DNA of 64,000 bases, taken from the NCBI RefSeq assembly GCF_937616625.2, contig NC_065575.1, positions 27,775,001-27,839,000 of the forward strand. The letters are read 5' to 3'. Both the position numbers and the translations under genes were made by a program. Positions within the stretch are counted from its first letter, which is position 1, and every line of letters starts with the position of its first letter. Source of the DNA: Mercurialis annua (Eukaryota > Streptophyta > Magnoliopsida > Malpighiales > Euphorbiaceae). The notes beneath the pieces are model-generated. The model ran no database searches. It was given only the letters and a program-made list of their open reading frames with translations, and was not told the origin of the DNA. This document shows, one piece after another, positions 46,891 through 57,747 of the stretch.

Positions 46891-49435
46891 TGTCACGACC
46901 CAAAATTATTGAGCCGCAACCGGCGCTAGGGAACGGGAGTGGTAGCTCCGGAACCCGTAGCAAGCCTAAAATCACAGTTTATTTTTTCGCAAATATAATA
47001 TAAACAAATAACAACAAACAACGGAAGCAGATATACATATACATAACATATACCCAAATATATACACTAACTGTTTCAAAACCTCGCGGGCTCTAGTTAC
47101 CGTACCCTGTACGAACTGGCCTCGCGGTACTATATACATCAGTTAGTGTTTCAAACATCTCACCGGCACCTGGGGCCGTGAATCATATACTAAACACGTA
47201 GCCTATCAAAATGCATATAAAACAATAACAACAGTTAATATATACAATCAAAATGAACTGCTGTCTAGGCTACAATACTATCGACAAAGGACCACTACTG
47301 CAGCACTCACAGAAGTCAGAAACTAACATATACAGCTGACTTCTGGACTTCAAAAATTGGCCTCTAGCTAGGTCCACAAACTAAGCACCTGAAAGACATC
47401 AAAGGTGAGGGGTCAGTATTTGGGAAAATACTGAGTGAGTTTGCATTTACTAACGGTATTATAATAGAAATATAGCATCGCATTTTAAATCAACATTAAA
47501 ACAAAAATACATATGAACAAGTACTCGATCCTTTCGAAACTAAAATCTTGAAACATAACGTAACTCACTATTATTCAAATCATACTGATTCCAATAGTCT
47601 GACCCGGGAGCGTTTACGTTCAACCACGTCAGTCAGAACATATCTCTTAATCCCAAAGAGGTGGGTCCAACCCACTGGTAGGTTCAACCTACTAGATACT
47701 GGGCTCAGGTTACACTGTAACCGAGTTCACTCTCGTATCGCATCCATATCATAGCTTTCATAATCAAACCATGCATGCATCTCAAATCATATCTTATAGT
47801 TAGACACGCTAGACTGACTCAATTACTGGTGATCACACAGCCTATTGACACCCAATAGGTAGCTAGTTTCGTTGGATCGTATACTAGGTTCTCGTACATA
47901 AAACTTAATCAAAACATGTAGCATATCAACAATTCATATATATATAGTGTGATGCATATAAACAGTATATATATATATAATATGATATCAAAATAATATT
48001 AATCGATAATACACGAAAGTAAAGTGCAACTCACAGTGACCGCTATCCAATCAATAACGAAGTCAATATGATAATATGCCCGTGCTAGACCACGTCGGCT
48101 GACCCCACCGTTTGCTGACACGTATGATACATATAGATCAAATACACGTTTAATACATAAACGTGAACCTTAAAAACCTAAAACCCTAGGTTATAGATTA
48201 AGGTTATCACCCCTTTCGTTTCGTATTCGTTTCTCTCAATTTTGATAACTTCTTGATCGAATTCTTACTAAATCGATGAACTTATCTTGACTATTTATTA
48301 TGCTAATTTTCATTTATGTAATGTTTTATATCTATATCAAAACATTTCACTGAGTTTCACACTCAAATCAAGCTATCGGAGGTCCTTTTTCACTCCCGGA
48401 AGTCCCACGGAGATCCGGGTCAAGTTAGGGCACGTCCTGTCACCTTGGCACGTCGTGCCCTTCAATTTTTGTGAAGGGCACGTCGTGCCCTTCATGGTGC
48501 ACGTCGTGCACCCTTGTGGTGCACGTCGTGCGCCTGCACGACGTGCTGATTTTCAGCACGTCGTGCACCCCTTTCGGGTGCGATGTTTTGACGGATTCCG
48601 GCCGTTTCTGAGGCCTCAAATCATCCATAAATCATACCAATTCATACCCAATTTATTTTAATCCATAATTCATCATTTTACACTTCAAAATCAACCCAAA
48701 ACGCTCCAAAACGTCGAATTCAATAGAAATACGATCTAACCCGCAAAACAGCCCCCTATTCTTCAATTTTCGTGGTAAAAACGTGTAACTCACCTTATTT
48801 TGATGCTAGTAAGGGATAGAGGCTTGAATTCCGAAGAGATCGACGCGAAAATCGTCCGAAACAGACGTCGAACGGCGAAACGGCGGCGAAACGATCGAGA
48901 ACGATGAAATGAAGCTTCTGGATTTCCTTCTCCTCTCTTCTTCTTATCTGATTCATTCAAATGAATCTTTATTAAGTAGTTTGGCTAATGTTTCATTTGA
49001 ATCCCCTCTTTCTTTAATGATTTCAATTTATTCTTTAAACTCTTCTTTTATATGATTTAGTCCATAGCTAAATCAATAAATTCTTTTAATCATAACTTGT
49101 ACGTATTATCTATATCTGATAAACAATACGAATCCCAATATTAATATTTTCCCGTCAAAACTTATAAATTTCCATTTTTGAGACGTAGTGGCTAAATTAC
49201 CACTTTAGTCCCTGAACTTCATTTTGGGCTTTCCTTGACATTTTTCCTTTTAATTCCAATTCTAACTTTAGAATTGAAATATAACCTTGATTTCCGCATA
49301 ACTAATTTCCCAAAACCGACCTACTAAAACTTATTTATCTTAATTTTATCGGATAACTTTCCGATGTCGCCACTCTGGCGACTCAAAATTGGACACGTGG
49401 TCCAATTAGCTAATTAATTATTTTGGGGTATTACA
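46891..49435 (-). repeat. 5' LTR of nested gag-only element
   Basis: 2545 bp, nearly identical to 39926-42469. Differences I saw include one extra T near 46985, a two-base shorter TA run, CTATGAT/CTCTGAT-type single changes, a 3-base insertion near 49066 and a rearranged block in the GCACGTCGTGC cluster near 48484-48500. Confidence 0.95.
48427..48574. repeat. GCACGTCGTGC motif cluster in 5' LTR of nested element
   Basis: Counterpart of the cluster at 41463-41612. Motif order is the same except that CGTCGTGCCCTTCATGGTGC replaces CGTCGTTCACCCCCTTGGTG, and one motif has CCTG for CGTG near 48435. Confidence 0.9.
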
Positions 49436-49440
49436 GTCAC

Positions 49441-50898
49441 ACACCAAGCAAAGGTGTTGCCACCACATGACACCTTTCATGTGGTGACATCACATAGGTG
49501 ACATCGTATATGTGATGTCATCATATGACATCACATATAATGTTATTTCCGTATCTCATTACATCACCATGACATCATCATTCCATTAACTTATGATTAA
49601 TGGTTTAAGTATCATTAATTACACTAAATAATAACTTAAGCATTCTAATCATAAAACTTGGTTAAAATATAATTCGGTTCCTACTAATTTATAACTCTTA
49701 TAAATTAGTCCCTAATTAACTTGGACATAGTACAATTAGGTTCCTACGAATTTATAACTTTTACAAATTAGTCCCTAATTTGTACTTGTTTTTCATCTTA
49801 TATTAATTTCCGAGATATGCTAGTATCTATATGAAATTGATCTTTCGTAAACTCAATCGGTTGCACACTCTATTGTGCGTGACTAACTAGGTTCACATCT
49901 ATATGGCAACGAGAATGATAAGAAATGCCTTTCTTATATTAAATAATTAAATCCCATTTAATTATTAATTCTCGTAGATGGATAGTGACGTCTAGCAACA
50001 TATCACGACCCCCAAATAGAGATGAATGTTTCAATGCATTCTTTATGAACCAATGTTCATAATTACCGTACACTCAAAATTCCCTTCATCTAAGATCTCA
50101 ATCTCGACTACTGTCACGGTTAAGTCAAACACTGTTTGTCTTGATCATACTGAATTCTAATTCTTGATAAATATGACTTCCACTAGAAACAACTTTCTAA
50201 GTAAGTCATATACACCTGCGCAAGTTTTATCATCCATCAAGAACAATTCGAGATAGCATAGAATCTTATCTCCGTTCATCCAGAGTGATGAATCCTTTCT
50301 AGCTTAAACCCTTATCTCTATATACAACTAATTAGAGCCAACACATCCCGCGGCCCTAGCACATGAAAGATCTAAGGTTAAGGAGTATCAAACTCTAATC
50401 ACCTATATACAAGATAGTGTCACCGCAAGTCAAAGGACATATGTATAATTATGAACTAGATGACATTAAATTGACTTTGATGAATTACCATGAATAAATC
50501 ATCTAGCGTCACTTGTTCGACTCACTCAACACCTTGAGTGTCCACATGTTTATTCTGATCCCCATCAAGTAGTATGAGACTCACTACTTCATATAATTAG
50601 TAACTCTTTACTAATCAGGAGAATAAAAAGAGGTGACGATCTTTCCGGGATAATGCGATGCCCTTATTCGTAGGATCCCATTGATCGTGAACGGTCATTT
50701 AGATTATTGTATAATAGAATCTGTTACTCATATTCTTAAGACCTTAAGAATAGATTCTATCACAATGTGATAATACGTAGTAAATGAACACTTAGTTTAT
50801 AAGACACTTAGTTCAAATAAAATATATATATCTTTGCCATTGGGATTAGTTCTACAAATATACGTGATTAAATGGCCCTAGGGCACATACTACTAACA
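49441..50898 (-). repeat. Copia 3' LTR, upstream part (split by nested element)
   Basis: The U3 side of the 3' LTR resumes after the nested element and its GTCAC duplicate (49436-49440). It carries TGATGTCA-type motifs at 49481-49530 and ends (LTR start on minus strand) at TGTTAGTAGTATGTGCCCTA. With 39415-39925 the LTR totals about 1.97 kb. Confidence 0.93.
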
Positions 50899-50907
50899 AT
50901 CCCCCAC
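50899..50907 (-). other. Polypurine tract of Copia element
   Basis: The minus strand reads AGTGGGGGAT directly before TGTTAG. GTGGGGGATTGTTAG-type joints are typical of plant Copia elements. Confidence 0.88.
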
Positions 50908-50939
50908 TTGCATTAGTGCCATTGACAACTATATCTAAG

Positions 50940-51680
50940 CCCCATCTTCACAAGATGTAAATTTTAATGACTCTGAGTCATGGGCTTTGTCAGTGGGTTA
51001 GCCGTGTTATCGGCTGATGCTCTTTATTAGAGAAACATTCTTCTCTTTCCAAAATTTTATTTAGATAATATGATAATACCTTTCCTTATGTTCGGATAAG
51101 TTGTGAGACCCGGTTTCTTTTTCTAGGGCGGTAGCACCATTATGGTCGCAGAAAAGAGGAACTATCGACTTAATGGAAGTAAACCGTACTTAGTTCAATT
51201 ACGAACTAATTTATCCAAACAACTTATATTACGACATCTCATATCATAATATACTCGGCTTCTATAATAAAATCTGGAGTTGATTCTTGCTTAGAACACT
51301 TCTAGTTCACTACTCCTTTATTATAGATAAATATGAATCCGGAGATAGACGCTCTGTTATCCATATTTGATTATTAATCATAATCTGTAAAACGGTGTAC
51401 TCAAAAATCTCGTTCTCTATTTGTTAATACCATATCTTTAGTTCTTCAAAAGTACTTAAAGATATCCTTAAAAATCATCCAATGCTCTCAACATGGATTG
51501 GATTGAAACCGATTAGTCCCACTAACCGTATAGACAATTTCTAGCCTCGTAAGTGACAACACATACATCAGACCACCAATTGCGTAAGCCTGTGGTATCT
51601 TTGCTAGATTCTTTCTTACTTTAGAAGTCTCAAAAGACATTTCGTTTGAAAGAAGAATTTCATGCCTAACTAGTATCAAA
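50940..51680 (-). pseudogene. Copia RNase H and RT C-terminal region, decayed
   Basis: The longest clean stretch is 51488-51679. It includes KIPQAYAIGGLMYVLSLTRL and NRFQSNP, which match the conserved RT-to-RNase H linker of Copia elements (Y-A-x-G-S-L-M-Y ... TRPD ... Y-Q-S-N-P pattern). Further down the minus strand, interrupted by stops, SISGFIFIYN, CSKQESTPDFIIEAEY and CDHNGATA...KETGSHNLSEH correspond to the RNase H region. Frameshifts and stops mean no functional product. Confidence 0.85.
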
Positions 51681-51879
51681 CCTTCTTAGAACTTCCATAT
51701 TGAACTACTTCAATATCTATTCTAAGCAGAACCTTTAGGAGAAACCAATTATTCTCTTAGATCTATTTCCATAGAGTCTAATACTGAGAATTTAGGCTAC
51801 CTCTCTAAGGTCTTTGATAGAGTACGTATTAGATAAACCAAAGTTTTACAGAAGTTAACATTTTGGTATTGTTGTTTAT

Positions 51880-52430
51880 TAGTAATATGTTATCTTCATA
51901 CAAGATCACGAAAGTGAGTCTGCTCCCACTAACCTTCTTGTAAACATTGGGTTAATCATTGGTTTTTAATAAATTCGTAACTCCTTACGGCTTTATCAAG
52001 ACGACGAATCTCGAAACTTTCTTTCCATCCATTATGGATCATTATGGCTTACGCGCCTTGGAACCTTCTTAGGATTCAAAATCCTCGGCTTGTTCCATAT
52101 AGATATACTCCTTAATTTAACCATTAAGGAATGTGGTTCTTACATCCACATGTCCAACCACATAATCTAAATGTGTAGCCTTGGTAAGAAAAATCTTGAT
52201 GGACTTAAGCATGGCTACCGGCGAGAAAGTGTATTCACAATACGACTTCTTGCCTCTAGCTAAACTCTTTTGCAACAAGCCTAGCTTTAAAGGTCTTCAC
52301 CTTTCCATTACCACTAATTTTACGCTTGAAGATCCATTTATTCCTTATCGGTATAATACCTTTGGATGGATCGATTAGCTCCCAAAATTGGGTTGCTTTA
52401 TATGGAATCCGTTTTAGATTTTATTCCTTC
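51880..52430 (-). pseudogene. Copia reverse transcriptase, decayed
   Basis: Minus-strand fragments KWIFKRKISGNGKVKT (near 52330), MLKSIKIFLTKATHLDY with VRTTFLNG (near 52110-52210), and FVILYEDNILLIN (51883-51924) follow the order of Copia RT. The catalytic YVDD position reads YEDN, and several stops and frame changes lie between the fragments. It is a pseudogene of the internal polyprotein. Confidence 0.85.
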
Positions 52431-52879
52431 AAACCAATTTTGAAGAATCTATATCACATATAGCTTCTATATAAGTAGAGGGATCAACATTTGATCTTTT
52501 TCTCCATGAATAAACAACTCTTGTTTATCATGTGGGAAAACCATATCTCTCCAGTGGACGAGATACTCTACTTGATCTTCGAGATGTCAATGTAGATACA
52601 TCTTTTACTAACTCTAGCTCTTAGTGGATTTGATTAATCTTCATTGACTCATTATTTTGTTGGTAACTAGATGACTCCTCATCTAATTCTATATTCCTTT
52701 CTTAGTGTCCCTCTTGAATAAACATTTTATTAAGAAAGACTACCACCGATAAACAACGATTGTTTGTTGGGTTAGAATATAGAAATAACATACTAAACTG
52801 TCTTTAGGATATCCAATATAACCTTTCCATGATTGATTTTGATTCCAAATTTATCGTATATCAGTTTCATGATATGTTC

Positions 52880-53580
52880 CGAATAAATCTTAACTTCATT
52901 AAGACTTGATTTCATACCATATCTCATAAGGCATCTATGGAGCGAATTTAGTTGGAATTCAATTTAGAATTTTATTTGTGGTAAGAAGTGCATGATCCCA
53001 TAACGAGATGGATAAGTCAGTATTTAGCTCATTATTGATCATATCATGTCTCACAATGTACGATACCTCCTTCTTGATAGACACACCATTCAACAATGGT
53101 GTTCCCAAGGAGTAAGTTTAAAAATAATACCACATTCCTTTTAGGAACGTACCAAATTCTCTACTCTAGTATTCTTCCCTTTTCGATCACATCGTAAAGT
53201 TATAATACTTTTTTCAATTTGGTTTTCTACTTCATTCTTGAAGTCATTTGAACATTTCAAAATCTTCATGTTTGTTCTTCATAAGACAAACTTAACTATA
53301 TCGTGATAAATCATCGATGTAGGAAATGAAGTATAAATATCTACCTTGGTCTATTTTTATAAACGTACCATATACATCACTATGTATGATCTCTTAAACG
53401 GTCTTGGCTCTATTACTTTGTACCACAAAGAATGATCAGGTCATTTTGCCTTTAAGATATAACTCACAAGTCGAAAGCGATGCAAAATCTTGATTGCTCA
53501 AGATTCCCATCTTATCTAACTTGTTATGTCTATCTTTTGCAATATGCCTAATCATAAGTGCTAAAGTTGTTTAGAAGTTT
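52880..53580 (-). pseudogene. Copia GAG-pre-integrase and integrase, decayed
   Basis: Minus-strand reading gives DRHNKLDKMGIL with CELYLKGKM (pre-integrase zinc-binding region), then IHSDVYGTF, YFISYIDDLSRYS and LMKNKHEDFEMFK (integrase core), and later PISLW-like ISLWDHALLTTNKILN and MPYEIW. These are in Copia order, upstream of RT. Stops occur within several blocks. Confidence 0.85.
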
Positions 53581-53914
53581 GATAACTTATGGTATTAATT
53601 TCCAAAACATCTTTTGCATTAAACATCTTTAATCAAATAATAAAGACCATTTTGTACATATCCATACCCAACTCCATATTATCAAATATAATACTACAAA
53701 TATCCTTTGTATATAGAAAATCAACTACCAAATTTGTCATACAAATTTGGACATGATATTTCTATATATATTGGGTAAGTACAAAAAACTTGTTTAAGTA
53801 CAACTTATGTTTATTTAAGAAAATTGAAGTTGATCTTATAACTCTTGTCGCAACGCTTGCGTCATTTCTGAGATTTAAGATTACTTCATTTTTTCCTTTC
53901 TTTCTCACTTTTAC

Positions 53915-54540
53915 TCAATCCGTAAAGGATAAACAAATGTGAGAATTAGCATCGGTATTCAATACCCAAGCTTTTAAATGAGCAATTGACATTGGAACAT
54001 GAGATAGACACATTCTTGATAGAATTGTCGTTCATCTCGTCATTGCCCTTTTAATATTCACAATACTTAAAGCAATTTTTATTTCATTGTCTTTTAGTTT
54101 GACAAAAGAAACTATTTCTTTTATTGACCGAACCGCCTTTCAAATATTCTAAATATTTCCGGCAATGACTTATACTGTCCTACATCTTAACAAATGAAAA
54201 CATTTTTCTTTGTTTACCGATGTGCATTTCTTTTTCGCAATAGCCTTGGAGGCATCTAAATATCTTAATCAATCGAAAAATGATTTTTAAACCACTAGCC
54301 GATTACTATCGTGAATGTCACTTTAGAGGATTCTATTTAATCTTATTATCCCTTATACAGCAAAGATCTCTAATTAGTATTCATGTTATTTTGTATATTT
54401 AACCATAATGATTTGGTCTTTATCAAAATGGCCTCCCACTATCTTTTTCGAATCCCATACTTCCAAAATAGGAAACGTAAATCTTTGTGGAAAAGATTTT
54501 AAGCGGGTGATTGAGTTCTTATAGTCATTGATCTTTCCCT
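53915..54540 (-). pseudogene. Copia gag 3' part and protease, decayed
   Basis: The protease signature at 53920-53998 reads AWVLNTDANSHIC where Copia elements have a WVLDTG-type active site, so the catalytic Asp is replaced by Asn. Upstream (54100-54230) a decayed zinc-knuckle region is visible (CFHLL..., then a YLEYLKGG-like tail). Only about 450 bp of possible gag lies above it, shorter than usual, so the gag N-terminal part is probably deleted. Gag boundaries are uncertain. Confidence 0.65.
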
Positions 54541-55772
54541 CAGGTACGCCTAATTTCCGTTATTTGGATCACAATGTACTACAGGTGAACAACACTTGTT
54601 CATCATATCTCATATGAAGTTCAATCATTTTTGGCTCCTAATGCTTTCACCCTCAGATACCCATTGTCGTTATTGGGTTTCCGCATTAGTTAAGTTTAAC
54701 CCATCGAATCAACTAAGATGTATCAATTTGAATAATACACGACTCAGGTACGCCTAATTGCCATTATTGACGTGTACTATATCGATACACCCGTAACATC
54801 TCATGCTTAACAATAAACTCAATAACAGCCTCTTGACGATATCATCTCACCCCTATGTATCCATAGCCGACAAGATGATAACTGAAAGTGTGTTAGTTTA
54901 TTGCTCCAATGGAGAGGCATTGATAAATCAATTTAATGATAATCAATATAAACCTAATCTTTTAACATTTTAGGAAGATTTCTTAGGGTTTCAAATTATT
55001 CCGGTCTCACTAAGCACACAACACATTTTAGCATGCATTTCATACATATTAAAGCTAAAATTATCATGCAATCACACATGTATAATCATGGACTTCTTAG
55101 GTCTCATTCTTTAGCCACAAAAGGATGAGCAAACTATTACATATCGCGAAAATGATTCTCTAATCATTCACTATGTAATATATACTTTCTTTAGGTATCG
55201 AGGATTCATCCTAGAACCTCCGGAAGCCTCGACTGATCGCTGATCCTAAACAAAAAATTATTTTTTTTACGTTTTTTTTACGGTTTTTTTTCGAGTCGGA
55301 AACTTTTTCCCGGGTGTAAAACCCCTTTTTCAACATTTCAGTTTTTTGCGGAATTTTTTTTTCGAGCCGAAATTATTTTTCCTGGGTGTAAAACCCCTTT
55401 TTCAGCATTTTGGTTTTCTACGAAAAAAAAAATATTAATTTCTTTTCCGAATTTTTTTTTCTTCGAGTTTTTCTTTTTCCGCACATTCCGTTGATAACAA
55501 CATAATGCACAAGCAAATCACGTATTGTGTTAAATGATCACATTAGAAAAATTCCCAGGATATATTGGATGGTCACGAGCGGACCACTTAAGTACCAATC
55601 TCCTAGACAGAATTTAATCAAATGTAATTAATATTACAATCGCGTTTTTTCGTTTTTGAAAAAAAAATTAAGCCCTCGGAATTAGAAATTACAAGCCCAA
55701 TAATAATTTCTAAGTCCATGATTATTTATACATGTATTCAATCGTAAAGCGTTAATACTCGATGATACGGTG
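54541..55772 (-). other. Untranslated leader of Copia element
   Basis: Between PBS and the gag remnant. It contains three spaced copies of a CAGGTACGCCTAATT-type motif (54541, ~54653, ~54746; about 100 bp apart) and the A/T-run tandem repeat at 55255-55480. The segment nearest the PBS matches the leader of the plus-strand element at 4431-5553. Confidence 0.8.
55255..55480 (-). repeat. Tandem repeat in Copia leader (CCCGGGTGTAAAACCCC unit)
   Basis: Plus strand shows repeated CGAGTCGGAAACTTTTTCCC, GGGTGTAAAACCCCTTTTTC and T-runs. It is the same family repeat as 4740-5040 on the opposite strand. Confidence 0.85.
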
Positions 55773-55784
55773 GCTCTGATACCA
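55773..55784 (-). other. Primer-binding site of Copia element
   Basis: The minus strand reads TGGTATCAGAGC one base inside the 5' LTR edge (55786), identical to the sites at 4419 and 46874. Confidence 0.93.
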
Positions 55785-55785
55785 C

Positions 55786-57747
55786 TGTAGGCGCAGCGGG
55801 ATGCACGGGTCGGGAACATATATTTCAATTCAAAATCAAAATTCCAACAATCTGAATCCTGAAGTTGGTCATATCAACAACAAATGGATCGTCGTATCAT
55901 TTAGCAGTTAAAGCACACATCTAGGAATTGTAAGAAGAATACCTATGTCGATTCTCCAACGATTCTTGTAGTCCCGAAAGTACGACGACCTCAAGCTCGT
56001 CCACACGAGTATGCGTCCGATTGAATCTTTGCCTTGAAGTAATCCGCAAGAGTTCCTCTAACCGAGTAGCCCTAAGCTTAAACACTCGCCGCGATTACGT
56101 CCTTGCTCGAATGTATGAAAAACGTCGCCAAGTTTTTCCCGTGATTGATGACTACTTGAACTCCTTCAAGTGCTTTCTCTCTCTACAACTTTGTAGTGAA
56201 ATGTGTGTTGTGTGGTGATGAAATGAGGTAGAGCTTTGCTTGAGAATGCAACACCTTGCATGCTAGGTGTTACACACTAAGCAAAGGTGTTGCCACCACA
56301 TGACACCTTTCATGTGGTGACATCACATATGTGACATCATATAGGTGATGTCATCATATGACATCACATATAAGGTTATTTCCTTATCTCATTACATTAC
56401 CATGACATCATCATTCCATTAACTTAAACTAGTGCTTTAAGTATCATTAATTACACTAATTAACAACTTAAGCATTCTAATCATAAAACTTGGTTAAACT
56501 ATAATTAGGTTCCTACTAATTTATAACTCTTATAAATTAGTCCCTAATTAACTTGGACATAGTACAATTAGGTTCCTACTAATTTATAACTTTTACAAAT
56601 TAGTCCCTAATTTGTACTTGTTTTTCATCTTATATTAATTTCCGAGATATGCTAGTATCTATATGAAATCGATCTTTCGTAAACTCAATCGGTTGCACAC
56701 TCTATTGTGTGTGACTAACTAGGTTCACATTTATATGGCAACGAGAATCATAAGAAATGCCTTTCTTATATTAAATAATTAAATCCCATTTAATTATTAA
56801 TTCTCGTAGATGGATAGTGACGTATAGCAACATATCACGACCCCCAAATAGAGATGAATGTTTCAATGCATTCTTTATGAACCAATGTTCATAATTATCG
56901 TACACTCAAAATTCCCTTCATCTAAGATCTCAATCTCGACTAGTGTCACGGCTAAGTCAAACTCTGTTTGTCTTGATCATATGACCTCATCTCTGAATTC
57001 TAATTCTTGATAAATATGACTTCCACAAGAAACAACTTTCTAAGTAAGTCATATACACCTGCGCAAGTTTTATCATCCATCAAGAACAATTCGAGATAGC
57101 ATAGAATCTTATCTCTATTCATCCAGAGTGATGAATCCTTTCTAGGTTAAACCCCTATCTCTATATACAACTAATTAGAGCCAACACATCCCGCGGCCCT
57201 AGCTCATGAAAGATCTAGGGTTAAGGAGTATCAAACTCTAATCACCTATATACATGATAGTGTCACCGCAAGTTAAAGGACATATATACAATTATGAACT
57301 AGATGACATTAAATTGACTTTGATGAATTACCATGAATAAGTCATCTAGCGTCACTTGTTCGACTCACTCAGCACCTTGAGTGTCCACATGTTTATTCTG
57401 ATCCCCATCAAGTAGTATGAGACTCACTACTTCCTATAATTAGTAACTCTTTACTAATCAGGAGAATAAATAGAGGTGACGATCTTTCCGGGATAATGCG
57501 ATGCCCTTATTCGTAGGATCCCATCGATCGTGAACGGTCATTTAGATTATTGTATAATAGAATCTGTTACTCATATTCTTAAGACCTTAAGAATAGATTC
57601 TAGCACAGTGTGATAAGGACAATATGTAATAAATGAACACTTAGTTGATAAGACACTTAGTTCAAATAAAACATATACATCTTTGCCATAGGGATTAGTT
57701 CTACAAATATACGTGATTAAATGGCCCTAGGGCACATACTACTAACA
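55786..57747 (-). repeat. 5' LTR of Copia element
   Basis: 1962 bp, the most complete LTR of this family in the window. It lacks a 23-bp segment present in the 3' LTR (39857-39879) that contains the TATA box: AAATGAG joins GTAGAGC directly near 56221-56232. TGATGTCA-type motifs are at 56320-56366. Confidence 0.93.

Larger units (their letters stand above)
39926..49435 (-). mobile_element. Young gag-only LTR retrotransposon (TR-GAG-like), nested
   Basis: It is bounded by TGTCACGACCCAAAATTATT and TTTTGGGGTATTACA and flanked by the 5-bp duplication GTCAC (39921-39925 and 49436-49440). LTRs are 2544 and 2545 bp with, by eye, about 20 substitutions and a few small indels. A PBS (46874-46885) and polypurine tract (42470-42481) place it on the minus strand. 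The 4.4-kb interior has one substantial ORF, a Gag-like protein, and no recognisable protease, RT, RNase H or integrase. This fits the plant TR-GAG class, thought to be moved by enzymes of autonomous Gypsy elements. The LTR start TGTAATACCCC and the tail GAAAATTCGAGGACGAATTT are common in plant Gypsy elements. Confidence 0.9.
39415..57747 (-). mobile_element. Full-length decayed Copia LTR retrotransposon carrying a nested element
   Basis: It is bounded by TGTAGGCGCAGCGG and ACATACTACTAACA (minus-strand TG...CA ends) and by a 5-bp target duplication CAAAT at 39410-39414 and 57748-57752. Without the nested 9.5-kb insertion it is about 8.8 kb: two ~1.96-kb LTRs and 4.9 kb of internal sequence. 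On the minus strand the order is PBS, leader, gag remnant, protease, integrase, reverse transcriptase, RNase H and polypurine tract, the Copia order with integrase before RT. Coding regions contain many stops and frameshifts. LTRs differ by several percent by eye, so this insertion is older than the nested one. Confidence 0.95.
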
